Source: CAVYUC01 sp963783085 (lineage in GTDB: Bacteria > Bacteroidota > Bacteroidia > Bacteroidales > Prolixibacteraceae). Taken from it: 64,000 nt of DNA. Numbering within the stretch: position 1 is the stretch's first letter; each line of letters opens with the position of its first letter. Where the stretch lies: assembly GCA_963783085.1 (NCBI GenBank), contig CAWAMJ010000002.1:248001-312000 (forward strand), in the 5' to 3' direction. A program made the translations under genes and the position numbers. This document shows positions 1 through 10,300 of the stretch, in pieces. The notes under the pieces are model-generated. The model had not been told where the DNA came from. It saw only the letters and a list, made by a program, of their open reading frames with translations, and did not search any database.

Positions 1-650
1 GCCTCTCCTATCATGATGCGGATGAAAAAAATGTTCCCGGAAAATACAGACCCAATGAGGGAGTCGATATATACGACCGCCTGGGGAAAGGTTACCACAT
101 CGGGAATATATTAGAAGGTGAATGGTATGAATATTCGGTGAATGTAACAACCGAAGGCTGGTACAACATTACGGCAAACATAGCTTCCTATTACAGTGGT
201 GGAAAATTTCAAATTCAGGTTGATACTGTTGAATCCGAAATAATGACGGTAAAATCCAGTCAAAGCGCTTTAAATACAATGCCTTTCACCACAAAAATGT
301 ATTTATATCCAGGCGAACAAATCGTTCGTTTTACAATAATCAGCACTCCTTCTTTTAACATTGATAACTTTTCATTCGATTTGGCTACCGGAAATGAAGA
401 ATCGGTTTATGCCACAAAAGCACCGTTTTTTGCGTGGCAGAATAATTACAGGGAATTGATTATAAAACAAAATCACGGACATCAAGTTGAACGTATGGAT
501 ATTTATACCATTACCGGACAGTTAGTTCATTCGGTAAGCCAGCCGCAAACAGAAACTCATATTCCGGAATACAAACTTCACCAGGGCATCTACCTGATTC
601 AAACCATGGAAAAAGGAAAGAAATATTCGCAGAAAATTGTCATCAGGTAA
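1..650 (+). CDS. C-terminal part of a secreted CBM6 protein with T9SS sorting domain (5' end outside window)
   Basis: The reading frame is open from base 3 of the window to the stop at 648-650, so the gene starts upstream; the first ATG in frame at 138 falls inside a domain and is not a start. The first ~100 residues look like a family 6 carbohydrate-binding module: a YHDADEKN...GKYRP...GVDIYD stretch, then GEWYEYSVNVTTEGWY, which is the usual CBM6 order. The last ~75 residues form a type A T9SS sorting domain with the patterns MDIYTITGQLV and LHQGIYLIQT and a basic end. The product is therefore exported by type IX secretion and binds glycan; the catalytic domain, if any, is off the left edge. 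It is followed after 66 bases by a GH5 gene on the same strand, so it probably belongs to the same enzyme cluster. Confidence 0.8.
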   Translation, partial: LSYHDADEKNVPGKYRPNEGVDIYDRLGKGYHIGNILEGEWYEYSVNVTTEGWYNITANIASYYSGGKFQIQVDTVESEIMTVKSSQSALNTMPFTTKMYLYPGEQIVRFTIISTPSFNIDNFSFDLATGNEESVYATKAPFFAWQNNYRELIIKQNHGHQVERMDIYTITGQLVHSVSQPQTETHIPEYKLHQGIYLIQTMEKGKKYSQKIVIR

Positions 651-716
651 ACAATATGACCTAAAACGAAACGAGAAAAGCCATTCATCAGAAATAACTT
701 AAACAGGGTTTAACTC

Positions 717-1685
717 ATGAAATTTAAATCGACAGGCCAAATCATCATTTTTTTACTTATTTTAAATAACGCAGTTCTTGCACAACCCATAAAAGAACAC
801 GGACAACTTTCTGTTCAGGGTAAATACCTGGTTGATAAAAACAATAATCCGGTGATGCTTACCGGTATAAGTTACGGCTGGCATAACTGGTGGCCGCGGT
901 TTTACAACGAACAATCGGTGCACTGGCTGGCGACCGACTGGGGTTGCAATGTAGTGCGCGCTGCCATGGGAGTTGGTCCAAAAGGAAGTTACCTCGACAA
1001 GCCGGATTGGTCGAAAGAAAAAATAGAAGCTGTGATTCAGGGAGCTGTAAACAGCGGAATTTACGTAATAATCGACTGGCACAGCCATGAAATTCACCAG
1101 CAGGAAGCGAAACAGTTTTTTGCTGAAATGGCGCAAAAATACGGGAATGAGCCAAATGTAATCTACGAAATTTTTAATGAGCCCGTCCACGATTCATGGG
1201 AACGCGTTAAAGATTATTCCATGGATGTAATAAAAGCTATCCGCAGGTACGATCCGGATAACATCATTCTTGTGGGAAGCCCGCACTGGGATCAGGACAT
1301 TCATTTGGTTGCCGATAATCCGATTACCGGTTTCAGCAACATCATGTACACCGTTCACTTTTATGCAGCCACTCATGGAAAATCATTACGCGACCGTTCG
1401 GATTATGCACTCGGCAAAGGTATTCCGATCTTTGTTTCGGAATGTGCCGGAATGGAAGCCAGCGGCGATGGCCCTATCGATTATAAAGCATGGAATGAAT
1501 GGATCGACTGGATGACAGACAATAATATAAGTTGGGTTACCTGGTCGGTTGCCGATAAAAATGAAACCTGCTCGATGATGAAACAAAGCGCTTCATCTAC
1601 CGGAAAATGGAAAAAAGAAGATTTAAAGGAATCGGGAATTAAAACCCGCGAAAAACTGCGGAGATATTCAGGCTTAGATGAATGA
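717..1685 (+). CDS. Secreted glycoside hydrolase family 5 (endoglucanase/cellulase type)
   Basis: 322 residues: a signal peptide (about 1-22, ending VLAQ) and a single GH5 (beta/alpha)8 barrel of normal length. N-terminal GQLSVQGKYLVDKNNNPVMLTG with ISYGWHNWW is characteristic of bacterial GH5 subfamily 2-type endo-beta-1,4-glucanases. The acid/base glutamate is E155 in IYEIFNEP, and the expected nucleophile is E242 in IFVSECAG; VHFYA (213-217) and WVTWSVADK (273-281) fill the usual conserved positions. The nucleophile is followed by Cys-Ala-Gly rather than the common Trp-Gly, but the glutamate is present. It lacks a sorting domain, so it is probably periplasmic. It lies between CBM6 and GH26 proteins on the same strand. 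The likely reaction is internal cleavage of a beta-1,4-glucan or glucomannan; exact specificity cannot be read from sequence. Confidence 0.88.
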   Translation: MKFKSTGQIIIFLLILNNAVLAQPIKEHGQLSVQGKYLVDKNNNPVMLTGISYGWHNWWPRFYNEQSVHWLATDWGCNVVRAAMGVGPKGSYLDKPDWSKEKIEAVIQGAVNSGIYVIIDWHSHEIHQQEAKQFFAEMAQKYGNEPNVIYEIFNEPVHDSWERVKDYSMDVIKAIRRYDPDNIILVGSPHWDQDIHLVADNPITGFSNIMYTVHFYAATHGKSLRDRSDYALGKGIPIFVSECAGMEASGDGPIDYKAWNEWIDWMTDNNISWVTWSVADKNETCSMMKQSASSTGKWKKEDLKESGIKTREKLRRYSGLDE

Positions 1686-1734
1686 TTAACTTGGGCATCT
1701 GACTGAAACATAAGTTTTACTAAATCTGGAAATT

Positions 1735-4700
1735 ATGAAGATATATTTTTCATTAACATTATCCGTTGCATGTATACTACTTTTTAATAGTACACAGGCA
1801 CAGAAGTTTGAAGCCGAAGATGCAACCCTCGCCGGCGGGGCCGAAAAAGTAGCAAACAGCGCCGTATCCGGTGGTTTTTATGTTGCCCAGCAGGAAGGGC
1901 AACTTTCGTGGAATATAACAATTGAAGAAGAAGGATTTTATGAAATTTACCTGATTGCAGCTTCACCGAGCGGCAACAAAACAAACACTTTTTCGATTGA
2001 CGGCGCCAGCGTGGATTTTACACTTGCACAAAATTCGGAATATATATCCCGAAAAGTGGTGAGCAGCCTTAAACTAACGGAAGGCGAACACAAAGTAAGC
2101 ATCTTTAAATCGTGGGGCTGGATAAATATCGACTATATTGAATTCCAACCTGTAAATCCTTCCGATCGTTTTGATACAAGCAAAACGCCTGTAACGCCGA
2201 ACCCAACCGACCATGCCATGAAGCTCTACCGGTTTTTATATGATAATTACGGAGAAAAAATCATTTCGGGCGCGATGACGTTGAACAGCATGGACGAAAT
2301 AAACTGGCTGAAGTCGAATACCGGAAAAGAACCGGCGCTGGTTGGCCTCGATTTTATGCACTGCGGGCGCGGGTACACCTGGTACAACGATTTGGAACCT
2401 GTAAATGATGCAAAAAAATATTACGCCCGGAATGGAATTCCTGCATTCTGCTGGCACTGGCGCGATCCGCTGCGCAAAACGGAAGCTTTTTATACAAATG
2501 ATACCAATTTTGATATATCGAAAATAAATGATGAGAATTCACCGGAATACAAAGCAATGATTCAGGACATCGATTATATTTCCGGATTGTTGAAGAAACT
2601 GCAGGATGATGGCGTACCTGTTCTGTGGCGGCCGTTACATGAAGCTTCGGGTGGTTGGTTCTGGTGGGGAGCAAAAGGCCCCGGACCATGTAAAAAATTA
2701 TATCGTCTGATGTACGACAGAATGGTGAACCACAACGGCCTGAAAAACCTGATTTGGGTATGGACCAGTCAACTTGGCGATAACGACTGGTATCCTGGCG
2801 ATGATGTAGTGGATATTGTGGGCCGCGATATATATAAAGATGGGGATCACAGTTCGCAAATACTGGAATTTAACCTGTTAAACGAGGATTTCAACGGAAA
2901 GAAAATGATTACTTTAAGTGAAAGCGGTTCTTTCCCGGATGTGGACAATTTGATTAAAGATGGCGCTGCCTGGTCGTACTTTATGCCGTGGTACGGCGAT
3001 TTTGTACGCAATGCAAAGTATAATTCGCTGGATTTATGGAAAAAAATGTTTGCCCACGATTATGTGCTTACTCTCGACGAAATGCCGGATTTGAAATCGT
3101 ATACAACTCCACTGAAAACCTGGCGCAGTTCGCTATACCCGGAAAATTGGAAGCCGGGGTATAAGGATTCGAAAGGTCGTTTTCTGCACGATTTTTCGTA
3201 CGCAGGATACCACCAGGGAGAAAAACAAATTCCGGATATTCAAAATAATATTGTGAATGTAACAGAAGCTCCCTATCTGGCTGATAATTCCGGAGAAACA
3301 GATGTAACTTCAGTGATCCAACAGGCGCTCGATGATGTTGGCCAGGCTGGCGGCGGCGTGGTTTACTTGCCCGCAGGAATCTACAAAGTTAATCCCGGAA
3401 GCAACGAAACAGCTTTGCGCATTCAATACAACAATACCATTCTTCGCGGGGCCGGAATTGATGCAACGTTCATTTTCAATGATGCCACGTATATGCGCCA
3501 GAAAAATATTATCTGGATGATGGGGCAATACTGCACCTGGTCGGAACCATACGGCAAAACAACCAATCTTGCGACCGATTTGCTTTTTCCGACACAGGTT
3601 ATTCCGGTAAAATCGGTTGAAGGTTTTAATGCCGGCGAGGACATTATTCTGAGAACGGACGGCACCGATGAGTTTATTGAAGAACATGGTATGGACGGAA
3701 TATGGGCAGATTGGGCTGCGCGGGTAATGTTTCTGCGCACCATCGATTCCATAGATGTGGAAAACAACCTGATTTACATTGACTCCCCTACCCGCTATTA
3801 TATGAAAATGCGGGACAATGCGCGGGTATACCATGCAAAAGAACACATTTCAGAATGTGGCATCGAGAAACTGAGCATCGGAAACCGGCAAAATGAAAAA
3901 TCCGGCTGGGACGAAGAAACATACACCGTTTCGGGAACGGGGGCCTACGATGTGCATGCGTCACATGCCATTCAACTTAAATATGCACAAAATTGCTGGG
4001 TGAAGAATGTGAATACATACAAACCTGATACAAATACTGACGACATTCATCTTTTGTCGAATTGTTTATTGCTGAACCAATGCCGCGGGATTACGGTCGA
4101 TTCCTGCTTTTTTCAGAAACCCCAATACGAAGGCGGCGGCGGAAACGGCTACATGTTTACTTTGACCTCAAACGATTGTCTGGTAAAAAACTGCAGGGCC
4201 AATGATGCGCGTCATAATTACGATTTTAAATATGCATACAGCAACGGAAACGTTATCCACAACTGTATTGCGGAAAATTCAAAATATTCGAGCGATTTTC
4301 ACATGTATCTGAGTATGGCTAATTTGTTCGATGTAACTACTGTGGACAAGGATTACCTGGAGTCGCAGTTCCGGCCATGGGGAGGCAGCGTTATTCACGG
4401 CTATTCTTCCACCCAGTCGGTTTTTTACAATACCAAAGGTGTGGCCTACCATCCAAACCGGAATTATATAATTGATTCCCGCCAGTTTGGGTATGGTTAT
4501 GTTATCGGGACTTCGGGTGACGCGCCAAACGTGCAACTCGATCCGGTTTCCGGAACTGCAAACGGTTATACGTTCGATACAGGGCCGCGCGATTTTGCGG
4601 AAGGCATCTCCGAAGGTGCAGATCTGACGCCGCAATCCCTTTACCTCGACCAATTACAGCGTCGCCTCAACGATACAAACGGAATTGGTTCCTACCGCGT

Positions 4701-5649
4701 ATCGGTAATGGTAAAGCACAGCTACACCGAAGAACCTTTGGCCAATTGCGAAGTAAATATTCTCAACCGGCAAAACACTACAAATGCTGAAGGTGAAGCG
4801 ACATTCGACAATGTTAACAATCTGGTAATTTTAAACCTGCAAAAAAAAGGCTTTTATTCAATCAGCAATAAACAATTAACTGTTTACAGCGACACCATCC
4901 TGACATTTTATCTCATACCCCGGGAATTTGCAGTGACGGTTGTTGTGCATGATCAGTCAACCAACGAAACCTTTTTTGGTGTTCCGGTACAATTTAACAA
5001 CACCGACAATGTAACCGACGAAGCAGGAGAAGCGCATTTTCAGGCGTATGAGGGGAACTTCAATTATTTTGTGGAAAAGAATTCGTACGAAAATGCATCG
5101 GGCAGTGTAACTGTTCAATCCGATACTACTTTTCATGTGTTTATGACACGCTCCAATGCCTACATCAAAATAAAACTGAAAGAAGGAACAACTCCGGTGA
5201 ATGGTGCAACGGTAATTTTAAATAACGATACATTGATATCGAACAACCTGGGAATGGTAACATTTCGCGACCTGGCTGTTCTTTCGGAATACAATTTTGC
5301 AGTTTTTAAAGGAGGATACAAAGCTATTGGCGGAAATTTGTACCTGACCACCGATACTACTTTAAATCTGGCCATGGAACAAAACGCTTCGGCAATTTTT
5401 TCTGTAACCGGAAAGGAATTAAAAATCTGGCCTAATCCGGTCCGTGAATTTCTCCACATCGAATTGACCGGAAACTTTTCTAACGGAAAAATCGAGATTG
5501 TAGATTTGAACGGAAATTGCCTGAAATCAATTGCGTTTCGAAAAGAGACCAGCTTCAGCATTAATTTAAGCGATTTATCTGCAGGAATGTATCTGTTACA
5601 AGTTGCGTCGCAAACCAATCCGGTTTATCATTTATTTCTAAAAAATTAA
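1735..5649 (+). CDS. Multidomain CBM35 - GH26 - pectate-lyase-like beta-helix protein with T9SS sorting domain
   Basis: 1304 residues. A signal peptide ends near residue 22. Residues 23-138 look like a CBM35/CBM6-type module (KFEAEDATLAGGA, then WINIDYIEF). Residues ~145-465 are a GH26 catalytic domain, typically endo-beta-1,4-mannanase: acid/base E303 in WRPLHEASGGWFWWG and nucleophile E396 in ITLSESGSFPD. Residues ~500-980 are a right-handed parallel beta-helix of the pectate-lyase-3 type, opening with QQALDDVGQAGGGVVYLPAG and LRGAGIDATFI. Three beta-sandwich repeats of ~75 residues follow (each with SDT-T-F or TDTTLNL), then a T9SS sorting domain (KIWPNPV, LSAGMYLLQV). The last ~320 residues resemble the tail of the GH9 protein at 7.4-11 kb. 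Secretion to the cell surface or medium is likely. Whether the beta-helix is a lyase, an epimerase or a binding platform is unknown. Confidence 0.87.
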   Translation: MKIYFSLTLSVACILLFNSTQAQKFEAEDATLAGGAEKVANSAVSGGFYVAQQEGQLSWNITIEEEGFYEIYLIAASPSGNKTNTFSIDGASVDFTLAQNSEYISRKVVSSLKLTEGEHKVSIFKSWGWINIDYIEFQPVNPSDRFDTSKTPVTPNPTDHAMKLYRFLYDNYGEKIISGAMTLNSMDEINWLKSNTGKEPALVGLDFMHCGRGYTWYNDLEPVNDAKKYYARNGIPAFCWHWRDPLRKTEAFYTNDTNFDISKINDENSPEYKAMIQDIDYISGLLKKLQDDGVPVLWRPLHEASGGWFWWGAKGPGPCKKLYRLMYDRMVNHNGLKNLIWVWTSQLGDNDWYPGDDVVDIVGRDIYKDGDHSSQILEFNLLNEDFNGKKMITLSESGSFPDVDNLIKDGAAWSYFMPWYGDFVRNAKYNSLDLWKKMFAHDYVLTLDEMPDLKSYTTPLKTWRSSLYPENWKPGYKDSKGRFLHDFSYAGYHQGEKQIPDIQNNIVNVTEAPYLADNSGETDVTSVIQQALDDVGQAGGGVVYLPAGIYKVNPGSNETALRIQYNNTILRGAGIDATFIFNDATYMRQKNIIWMMGQYCTWSEPYGKTTNLATDLLFPTQVIPVKSVEGFNAGEDIILRTDGTDEFIEEHGMDGIWADWAARVMFLRTIDSIDVENNLIYIDSPTRYYMKMRDNARVYHAKEHISECGIEKLSIGNRQNEKSGWDEETYTVSGTGAYDVHASHAIQLKYAQNCWVKNVNTYKPDTNTDDIHLLSNCLLLNQCRGITVDSCFFQKPQYEGGGGNGYMFTLTSNDCLVKNCRANDARHNYDFKYAYSNGNVIHNCIAENSKYSSDFHMYLSMANLFDVTTVDKDYLESQFRPWGGSVIHGYSSTQSVFYNTKGVAYHPNRNYIIDSRQFGYGYVIGTSGDAPNVQLDPVSGTANGYTFDTGPRDFAEGISEGADLTPQSLYLDQLQRRLNDTNGIGSYRVSVMVKHSYTEEPLANCEVNILNRQNTTNAEGEATFDNVNNLVILNLQKKGFYSISNKQLTVYSDTILTFYLIPREFAVTVVVHDQSTNETFFGVPVQFNNTDNVTDEAGEAHFQAYEGNFNYFVEKNSYENASGSVTVQSDTTFHVFMTRSNAYIKIKLKEGTTPVNGATVILNNDTLISNNLGMVTFRDLAVLSEYNFAVFKGGYKAIGGNLYLTTDTTLNLAMEQNASAIFSVTGKELKIWPNPVREFLHIELTGNFSNGKIEIVDLNGNCLKSIAFRKETSFSINLSDLSAGMYLLQVASQTNPVYHLFLKN

Positions 5650-5748
5650 ACCTGAATACATTTATACGAAGCGAAGCAGTTTGCCCCGAAATTCGGGTTT
5701 AAAGTTTTGAATTGCTTCAAAATTAATCAATTAAAAATTTTTAAAGGG

Positions 5749-7074
5749 ATGAAAATTCAATTGACAGCATTTAAACCATTCGTTGCAACACTGTTGGTTC
5801 TGGTTATTGTACCAGGAGTTTTTGCGCAAACAGCAGTAGTTACAGTTTATCCGGAAATAAAGCGACAGGTTATTGAATCCATCGGCGGCAATTATTGTCA
5901 AGCCAATTATACCGACAATGCATGGGACAAAATTGGTGAAGCAACGTTGCAGGAATTCAGGCCGAGAAATGTGCGGGTTGCACTGCCATTGCAATTTAGC
6001 GACCTGAAATACGGCGAATACAAAGGCGAAAAGCTGGTACAACATCCAACGGTTATTTCGCTGCTGGAAACCATGAAGCGTATGAAGAATGAGTATGGCG
6101 TGAAAAATTTTACCGTTTCTGTGTGGCGGGTAGCCGACGATTTGGTAGAAAATCCAAATGACCAATCGCAGCGCAGGATAAAAAAAGATAAGTACAACGA
6201 AGTAATTGACATGATTGAGGCATTTTTGCTGACTGCGAAAAATGAATACGGCGTGGAGGCCGATAATTTTTCATTTAATGAATCGGACGGTGGATATCAG
6301 ATGATATTTTCGCCGGAAGAAACCATTCGTTTTTTCAAAATGGCTGGCGACCGGTTTCGGAAATCGGGATTGAAAACAAAGTTTTTATGGGCCGATACTG
6401 CACAAACAAAAGGAACCGTGGAATTTGCAACGATGATTGCCGCCGATTCCACAATCTGGAAATATCTGGGGCCATTGTGTTTTCACAGTTGGTGGTCGGA
6501 AAACATTCCCAACAGCGAGTTTGAACGCATTGCCGATTTTGCCGGCGCCTGGAATAAAGAAGTTTGGTGCAGCGAACTCGGCTTCGATGCGATGGCCTGG
6601 AAAGTTAGAGGAATGAATGAATCGTGGGATTACGGCCTGCGTTTTGCCAAAATTTCGCACCGGATGATGAAGTACGCACAGGTTGCTGTATCGCTCTACT
6701 GGACCTGGCAAAACAATTATGCGATTATGTCGAAGGACACAGAAACAAAATACCCGTCGTACTACGTTACCCGCCATTTCACCGATTTTCTCAATACCGG
6801 CACACAATTAATCCACTCGCTCAGTTCCGACCCGGAAATCCTTTCGATTTGTGGCATACACAGCGATGGTAAAAAAGTGGTACAACTTATTAACATGAAA
6901 AAAGAACCGGTTTCGGTAAATATTGAAGGATTTAAACCAACCGCAGGTTCGTTTCAATTAGTTTCCACAACTGAAAAAAATCTTTGGAATGAACAGAAAA
7001 AAACCAGTCTGAATAACCGGAAATTAATTTCAGTGGATTTACCGGCACAATCAGTAAATACAATTCTTTTTTAA
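5749..7074 (+). CDS. Secreted GH30-like clan GH-A glycoside hydrolase
   Basis: I start at ATG 5749, which gives a clean signal peptide (MKIQLTAFKP...VFAQ); the frame extends upstream to a TTG at 5707 but that adds 14 unlikely residues. The mature protein is ~415 residues. It has an N-terminal strand and IESIGGNY corresponding to the GH30 opening, a proposed acid/base glutamate at residue 178 (SFNESDGG), a histidine in CFHSWWSE and a proposed nucleophile at residue 276 (WCSELGFD). The C-terminal ~80 residues form the small beta-sandwich typical of GH30, ending LPAQSVNTILF. It is probably periplasmic, as it has no sorting domain. A weak hairpin (CCCGA/TCGGG, 5685-5697) precedes it. GH30 members cleave beta-1,6-glucan, beta-xylan or beta-glucosides; the subfamily is not clear, and another GH-A family such as GH39 is possible. 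Confidence 0.72.
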   Translation: MKIQLTAFKPFVATLLVLVIVPGVFAQTAVVTVYPEIKRQVIESIGGNYCQANYTDNAWDKIGEATLQEFRPRNVRVALPLQFSDLKYGEYKGEKLVQHPTVISLLETMKRMKNEYGVKNFTVSVWRVADDLVENPNDQSQRRIKKDKYNEVIDMIEAFLLTAKNEYGVEADNFSFNESDGGYQMIFSPEETIRFFKMAGDRFRKSGLKTKFLWADTAQTKGTVEFATMIAADSTIWKYLGPLCFHSWWSENIPNSEFERIADFAGAWNKEVWCSELGFDAMAWKVRGMNESWDYGLRFAKISHRMMKYAQVAVSLYWTWQNNYAIMSKDTETKYPSYYVTRHFTDFLNTGTQLIHSLSSDPEILSICGIHSDGKKVVQLINMKKEPVSVNIEGFKPTAGSFQLVSTTEKNLWNEQKKTSLNNRKLISVDLPAQSVNTILF

Positions 7075-7081
7075 TCAGTTA

Positions 7082-7287
7082 GCCTGCATTTATTTTTCGA
7101 TACGCTGTCGGGAGCAGGAGAATCCTTTCTCCTGATTGTGCATTAATGCGGACATAGACAGCCTGCTTTTATTTTTCGATGCGCTGTCGGGAGCAGGAGA
7201 ATCCTTTCTCCTGATTGTGCATTAATGCGGACTTAGCTGTCGGGAGCAGGAGAATCTCTTCTCCTGATTGTGCATTAATGCGGACTT
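7082..7287. repeat. Tandem palindromic repeat, two full copies and one shortened copy
   Basis: Copy 1 starts at 7082 (GCCTGC), copy 2 at 7161, giving a 79-base period with only three or four differences. Copy 3 (7237-7287) keeps only the second part, from CTGTCGGGAGCAGGAG onward, at a 53-base offset. Each copy carries a perfect inverted repeat CAGGAGAA ... TTCTCCTG around a very short loop, followed by GATTGTGCATTAATGCGGAC. The structure resembles extragenic palindromic elements of Bacteroidota; no associated transposase is in the window. Confidence 0.85.
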
Positions 7288-7300
7288 GGGAAAGTCCGCA
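7279..7300. terminator. Perfect 9-bp hairpin with GGGA loop between convergent genes
   Basis: TGCGGACTT (7279-7287) and AAGTCCGCA (7292-7300) are exact reverse complements with a GGGA loop of the GNRA type. It lies between the ends of the GH30-like and GH9 genes. There is no T run directly after it on either strand, so it may be part of the repeat family rather than a standard Rho-independent terminator. Confidence 0.45.
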
Positions 7301-7394
7301 TCCCGGAAATCATGGACTTACCCCGGTCCGCGTCCTGGAAAATACGCTACCAGCCGTAAATAGAGTTGTTAAAAACGATTAATTCAACTTTAAA

Positions 7395-10300
7395 TTAATT
7401 CTTCTCAAACTTTTTAACCACAGAAGAATCGTCTGCAAAAGTTACTTTGAAGAAATACATTCCAGGGGTAATTTTTTTTAAACTGATGAAATTCATCTGA
7501 CCGGAATTAATGTTTTCGATTTTCATTTTGGTTCCTTTAAGCGAATAAATTTCAACCTGTTTATAAATATTTCCTGTTTCAAAATACAACTTTTCGGTAA
7601 CAGGATTCGGCCAAATTTTAACTTCACTGTTTTTCGAAATAAGGTCAGCATCCGTCAGCACCATCTGAATATTCACTGTTGTATCATTTTTTAGAATCAA
7701 ACTTCCATTAATCACATAATAACCGTCTTTTTCAACAGAGTAATTGTAAATGGTATTTACATCTCCCTGATAACGCGCAATTCCCAAACCTGAAGTTACC
7801 AGTGTATCATCGTTTACAACGATTGTGGCTTTATTAACAGGCGTTTCACCATTCTTCAAAACAAACTTGATTTCGGCTTCAGTTTGAACAAGTAAAACAT
7901 AAAAAGTAGTATCGGAAATTACTGTTACTGTTTCACTTTCACTCATGTACCTGATTTTTGAAACTTCAAAATTGTAATCTCCCCGGTACATACTGTAAAG
8001 CGTTTCGCCGCTCAAATCTGTGGTTTGCTGAACTGAATTAAAAATCACTCCTGCACTTCCCAAAAAATTTCCAGAGGTTAAATCCTGAACGATAAAAGAA
8101 ACTTCGAACTTTTTTGGACTGAGGTAAAAGATTAAGGTGGTATCGCTGTAAATTGAAAGTTGATCAACCAATTTGGTTTTATATCCCTGATGATTGATAA
8201 CAATATCAAACAAGCCGCTCACTTCCGGAAAAACTGCCAGCCCATTTTCTGCGGTAGACTGCAGTTCTTCGCCAATTTTGATAACTGCGCCGGGTACAGC
8301 TTCACCGGTTAAACTATCTTTTACGCCGATGGAGATTTTAAAATCTGCTGGTAGAATTTCCACATTTACCTCTTCCGATTTGGACGAGTAGCCGCTTTTG
8401 TCCACCACTTTCGCCGACAATTTGGCGCTGCCGTACTTCGGCTTTTCCCAGATGAACGAATAAGGCGCTTCATCGCTTTGCCCTATTTTATGCCAGCCGT
8501 TGTAGTATTCCACCCAGGCAATGTCATCTTCTCCATTTGGATCAGATACATTGGCGGTAATTGTCAGATTTTCTTTTAACACAACACTATCCGGCAGATT
8601 CAGTTTCACTGTGGGGTGCTCATTGGGTTTATAGCTCCCGTCTGGCACATCGCACAAGTAGCCATAAACAACTGCCGACAAAACAGTATTCTGATGAATG
8701 GTAAACTCTGCATTCGAAGGTGTTGTATAATTATTGAACCAGCGCTCATGCCCCGGCCAGTTTTCAATTCCCCCTGGATACAATGTTTTGTAAGGCCACT
8801 TTAAATCCCACGGACCGATATTGTTGCTGGTTTCCTGATCGCGCCACGGACCGTACGGTGTAATTCCCGGCACCATTTCATTCCGGTTGTTATACCATGA
8901 ATCCAGGTGCATTACCCGCTCCGGATAACGCACACCTACATGGGTAATCCAGGTCATATTTAAAGGATTACAACCTAAGAAATAATCAGCAGTCGTGTAC
9001 AAATCAGACAGATAAGCATTGGTTTTTGCCGGCGCTTTTTCTTTTGAAACATAATGCCCCATCATAATTTCGAACACCCGCGGAGTGGTTCCCTGGCCAA
9101 CGACCATTGGCAGCCAGATATTCCCGCCAAACCGGCAGGCCCGCTGTTCAACGCTGGAATGCTTTTGATCCGCGGTAGCCAAAACTGAACTTTTCAAAAT
9201 TTCCAGCAGCGACTGATTTTCAAATTCAAATTCATTTCCTGTCATCAATGTATAAATACCCCACTTTTGATCTTCCCCCAAAATTGCTGTGGAATTTATC
9301 GCTGAGGTATTTTGTTCAATCAACGCGGCATATTCAGCGTCGCCGGTTAAACGGAACAACGATGCAGCCGCATATAACTGATAATCGGATAAACGATAAT
9401 CGTGAACTTTCGCAGGAGTATTATCATCTGCTTTCGTATTGTTCTTTGCCCACCGGAAAGCTTCTTCCGCTTCTTTTTTCCAATCAATTCCTTCCGGATC
9501 ATCAATTCCGAGTTTATTAAGACACAGCAGCATATTGCCCGGCCAACCCGGCATAAAAATAAGTGGTAAAGGGGTCTTCTCCGGAAATAATCCACTTTCC
9601 CGGTATCTTCATAAGATGGAATTCCTTCTCCGGCATTACCATACCAGTCGGGGGCAACGCGAGAGCCAATTCCTCCCGTTCCGTATACTTTGTCCATTAA
9701 CTCATGCCGGGTGCGATGATAAAAGCGAATGAGCCAGCCAGCTTCATCCAAAATATCAGGAATACCGTTTTCACCTTCGGGAATATTCAATTCACCATCG
9801 GCAAATTTCTCCGGTGCAATTTCCCAGGTCAACATCAACATTACAGGAACTTTCATGTGGGTAAAATAACCATCCCAGTCGCCGGCATCCTGATACCACC
9901 CCCAGGTATCAACCGGTCCTTTTAGCCCATTTTCAATCGCAGGTAAATCGTCAGCCGAATAATTTAAATCCTTCCAGTCGACAAACCTGGAGGTAGTATA
10001 AAGGAGTTTTCCCGCGAAACCGGGAGTTACCAATGGATTATGCGGCGCCGGGCGGGTGAATTCGGTGTAAGGTTCTTCCAGTGCAATTCCGGAGCGGTTG
10101 TGGTACTAACCCGCGAATTGAGGTATAAAATGGATAGCCGATAAATATCCGGTTTTATTTTAAACGGGAATGAATGCCCTACTCCTTCCACCGCCAAAAT
10201 GTATTCACCCGGTGTGTTAAAACCGGAAAAATCACACTGCCAAACATCTGCTCCCAGAAAGTTCTGGTTTGGCGTATCATTGGTTTGATAAGTTTCTTTG

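Larger units (their letters stand above)
7075..7394. other. 320-bp intergenic region between convergent genes, filled with hairpin repeats
   Basis: No coding frame is convincing here. The left two thirds are occupied by a short tandem repeat family (7082-7287) and a perfect hairpin (7279-7300); the rest (7301-7394) contains degenerate pieces of the same GTCCGC wording. The flanking genes point at each other, so transcription probably ends in this stretch from both sides. Confidence 0.6.

Noticed and set aside
5707..5748. Upstream TTG start for the GH30-like gene
   Set aside because: It adds 14 residues before a clean signal peptide that begins at ATG 5749.
7082..7287. Possible CRISPR array
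   Set aside because: Only two and a half copies with no variable spacers of equal length; the copies are palindromic tandem repeats.
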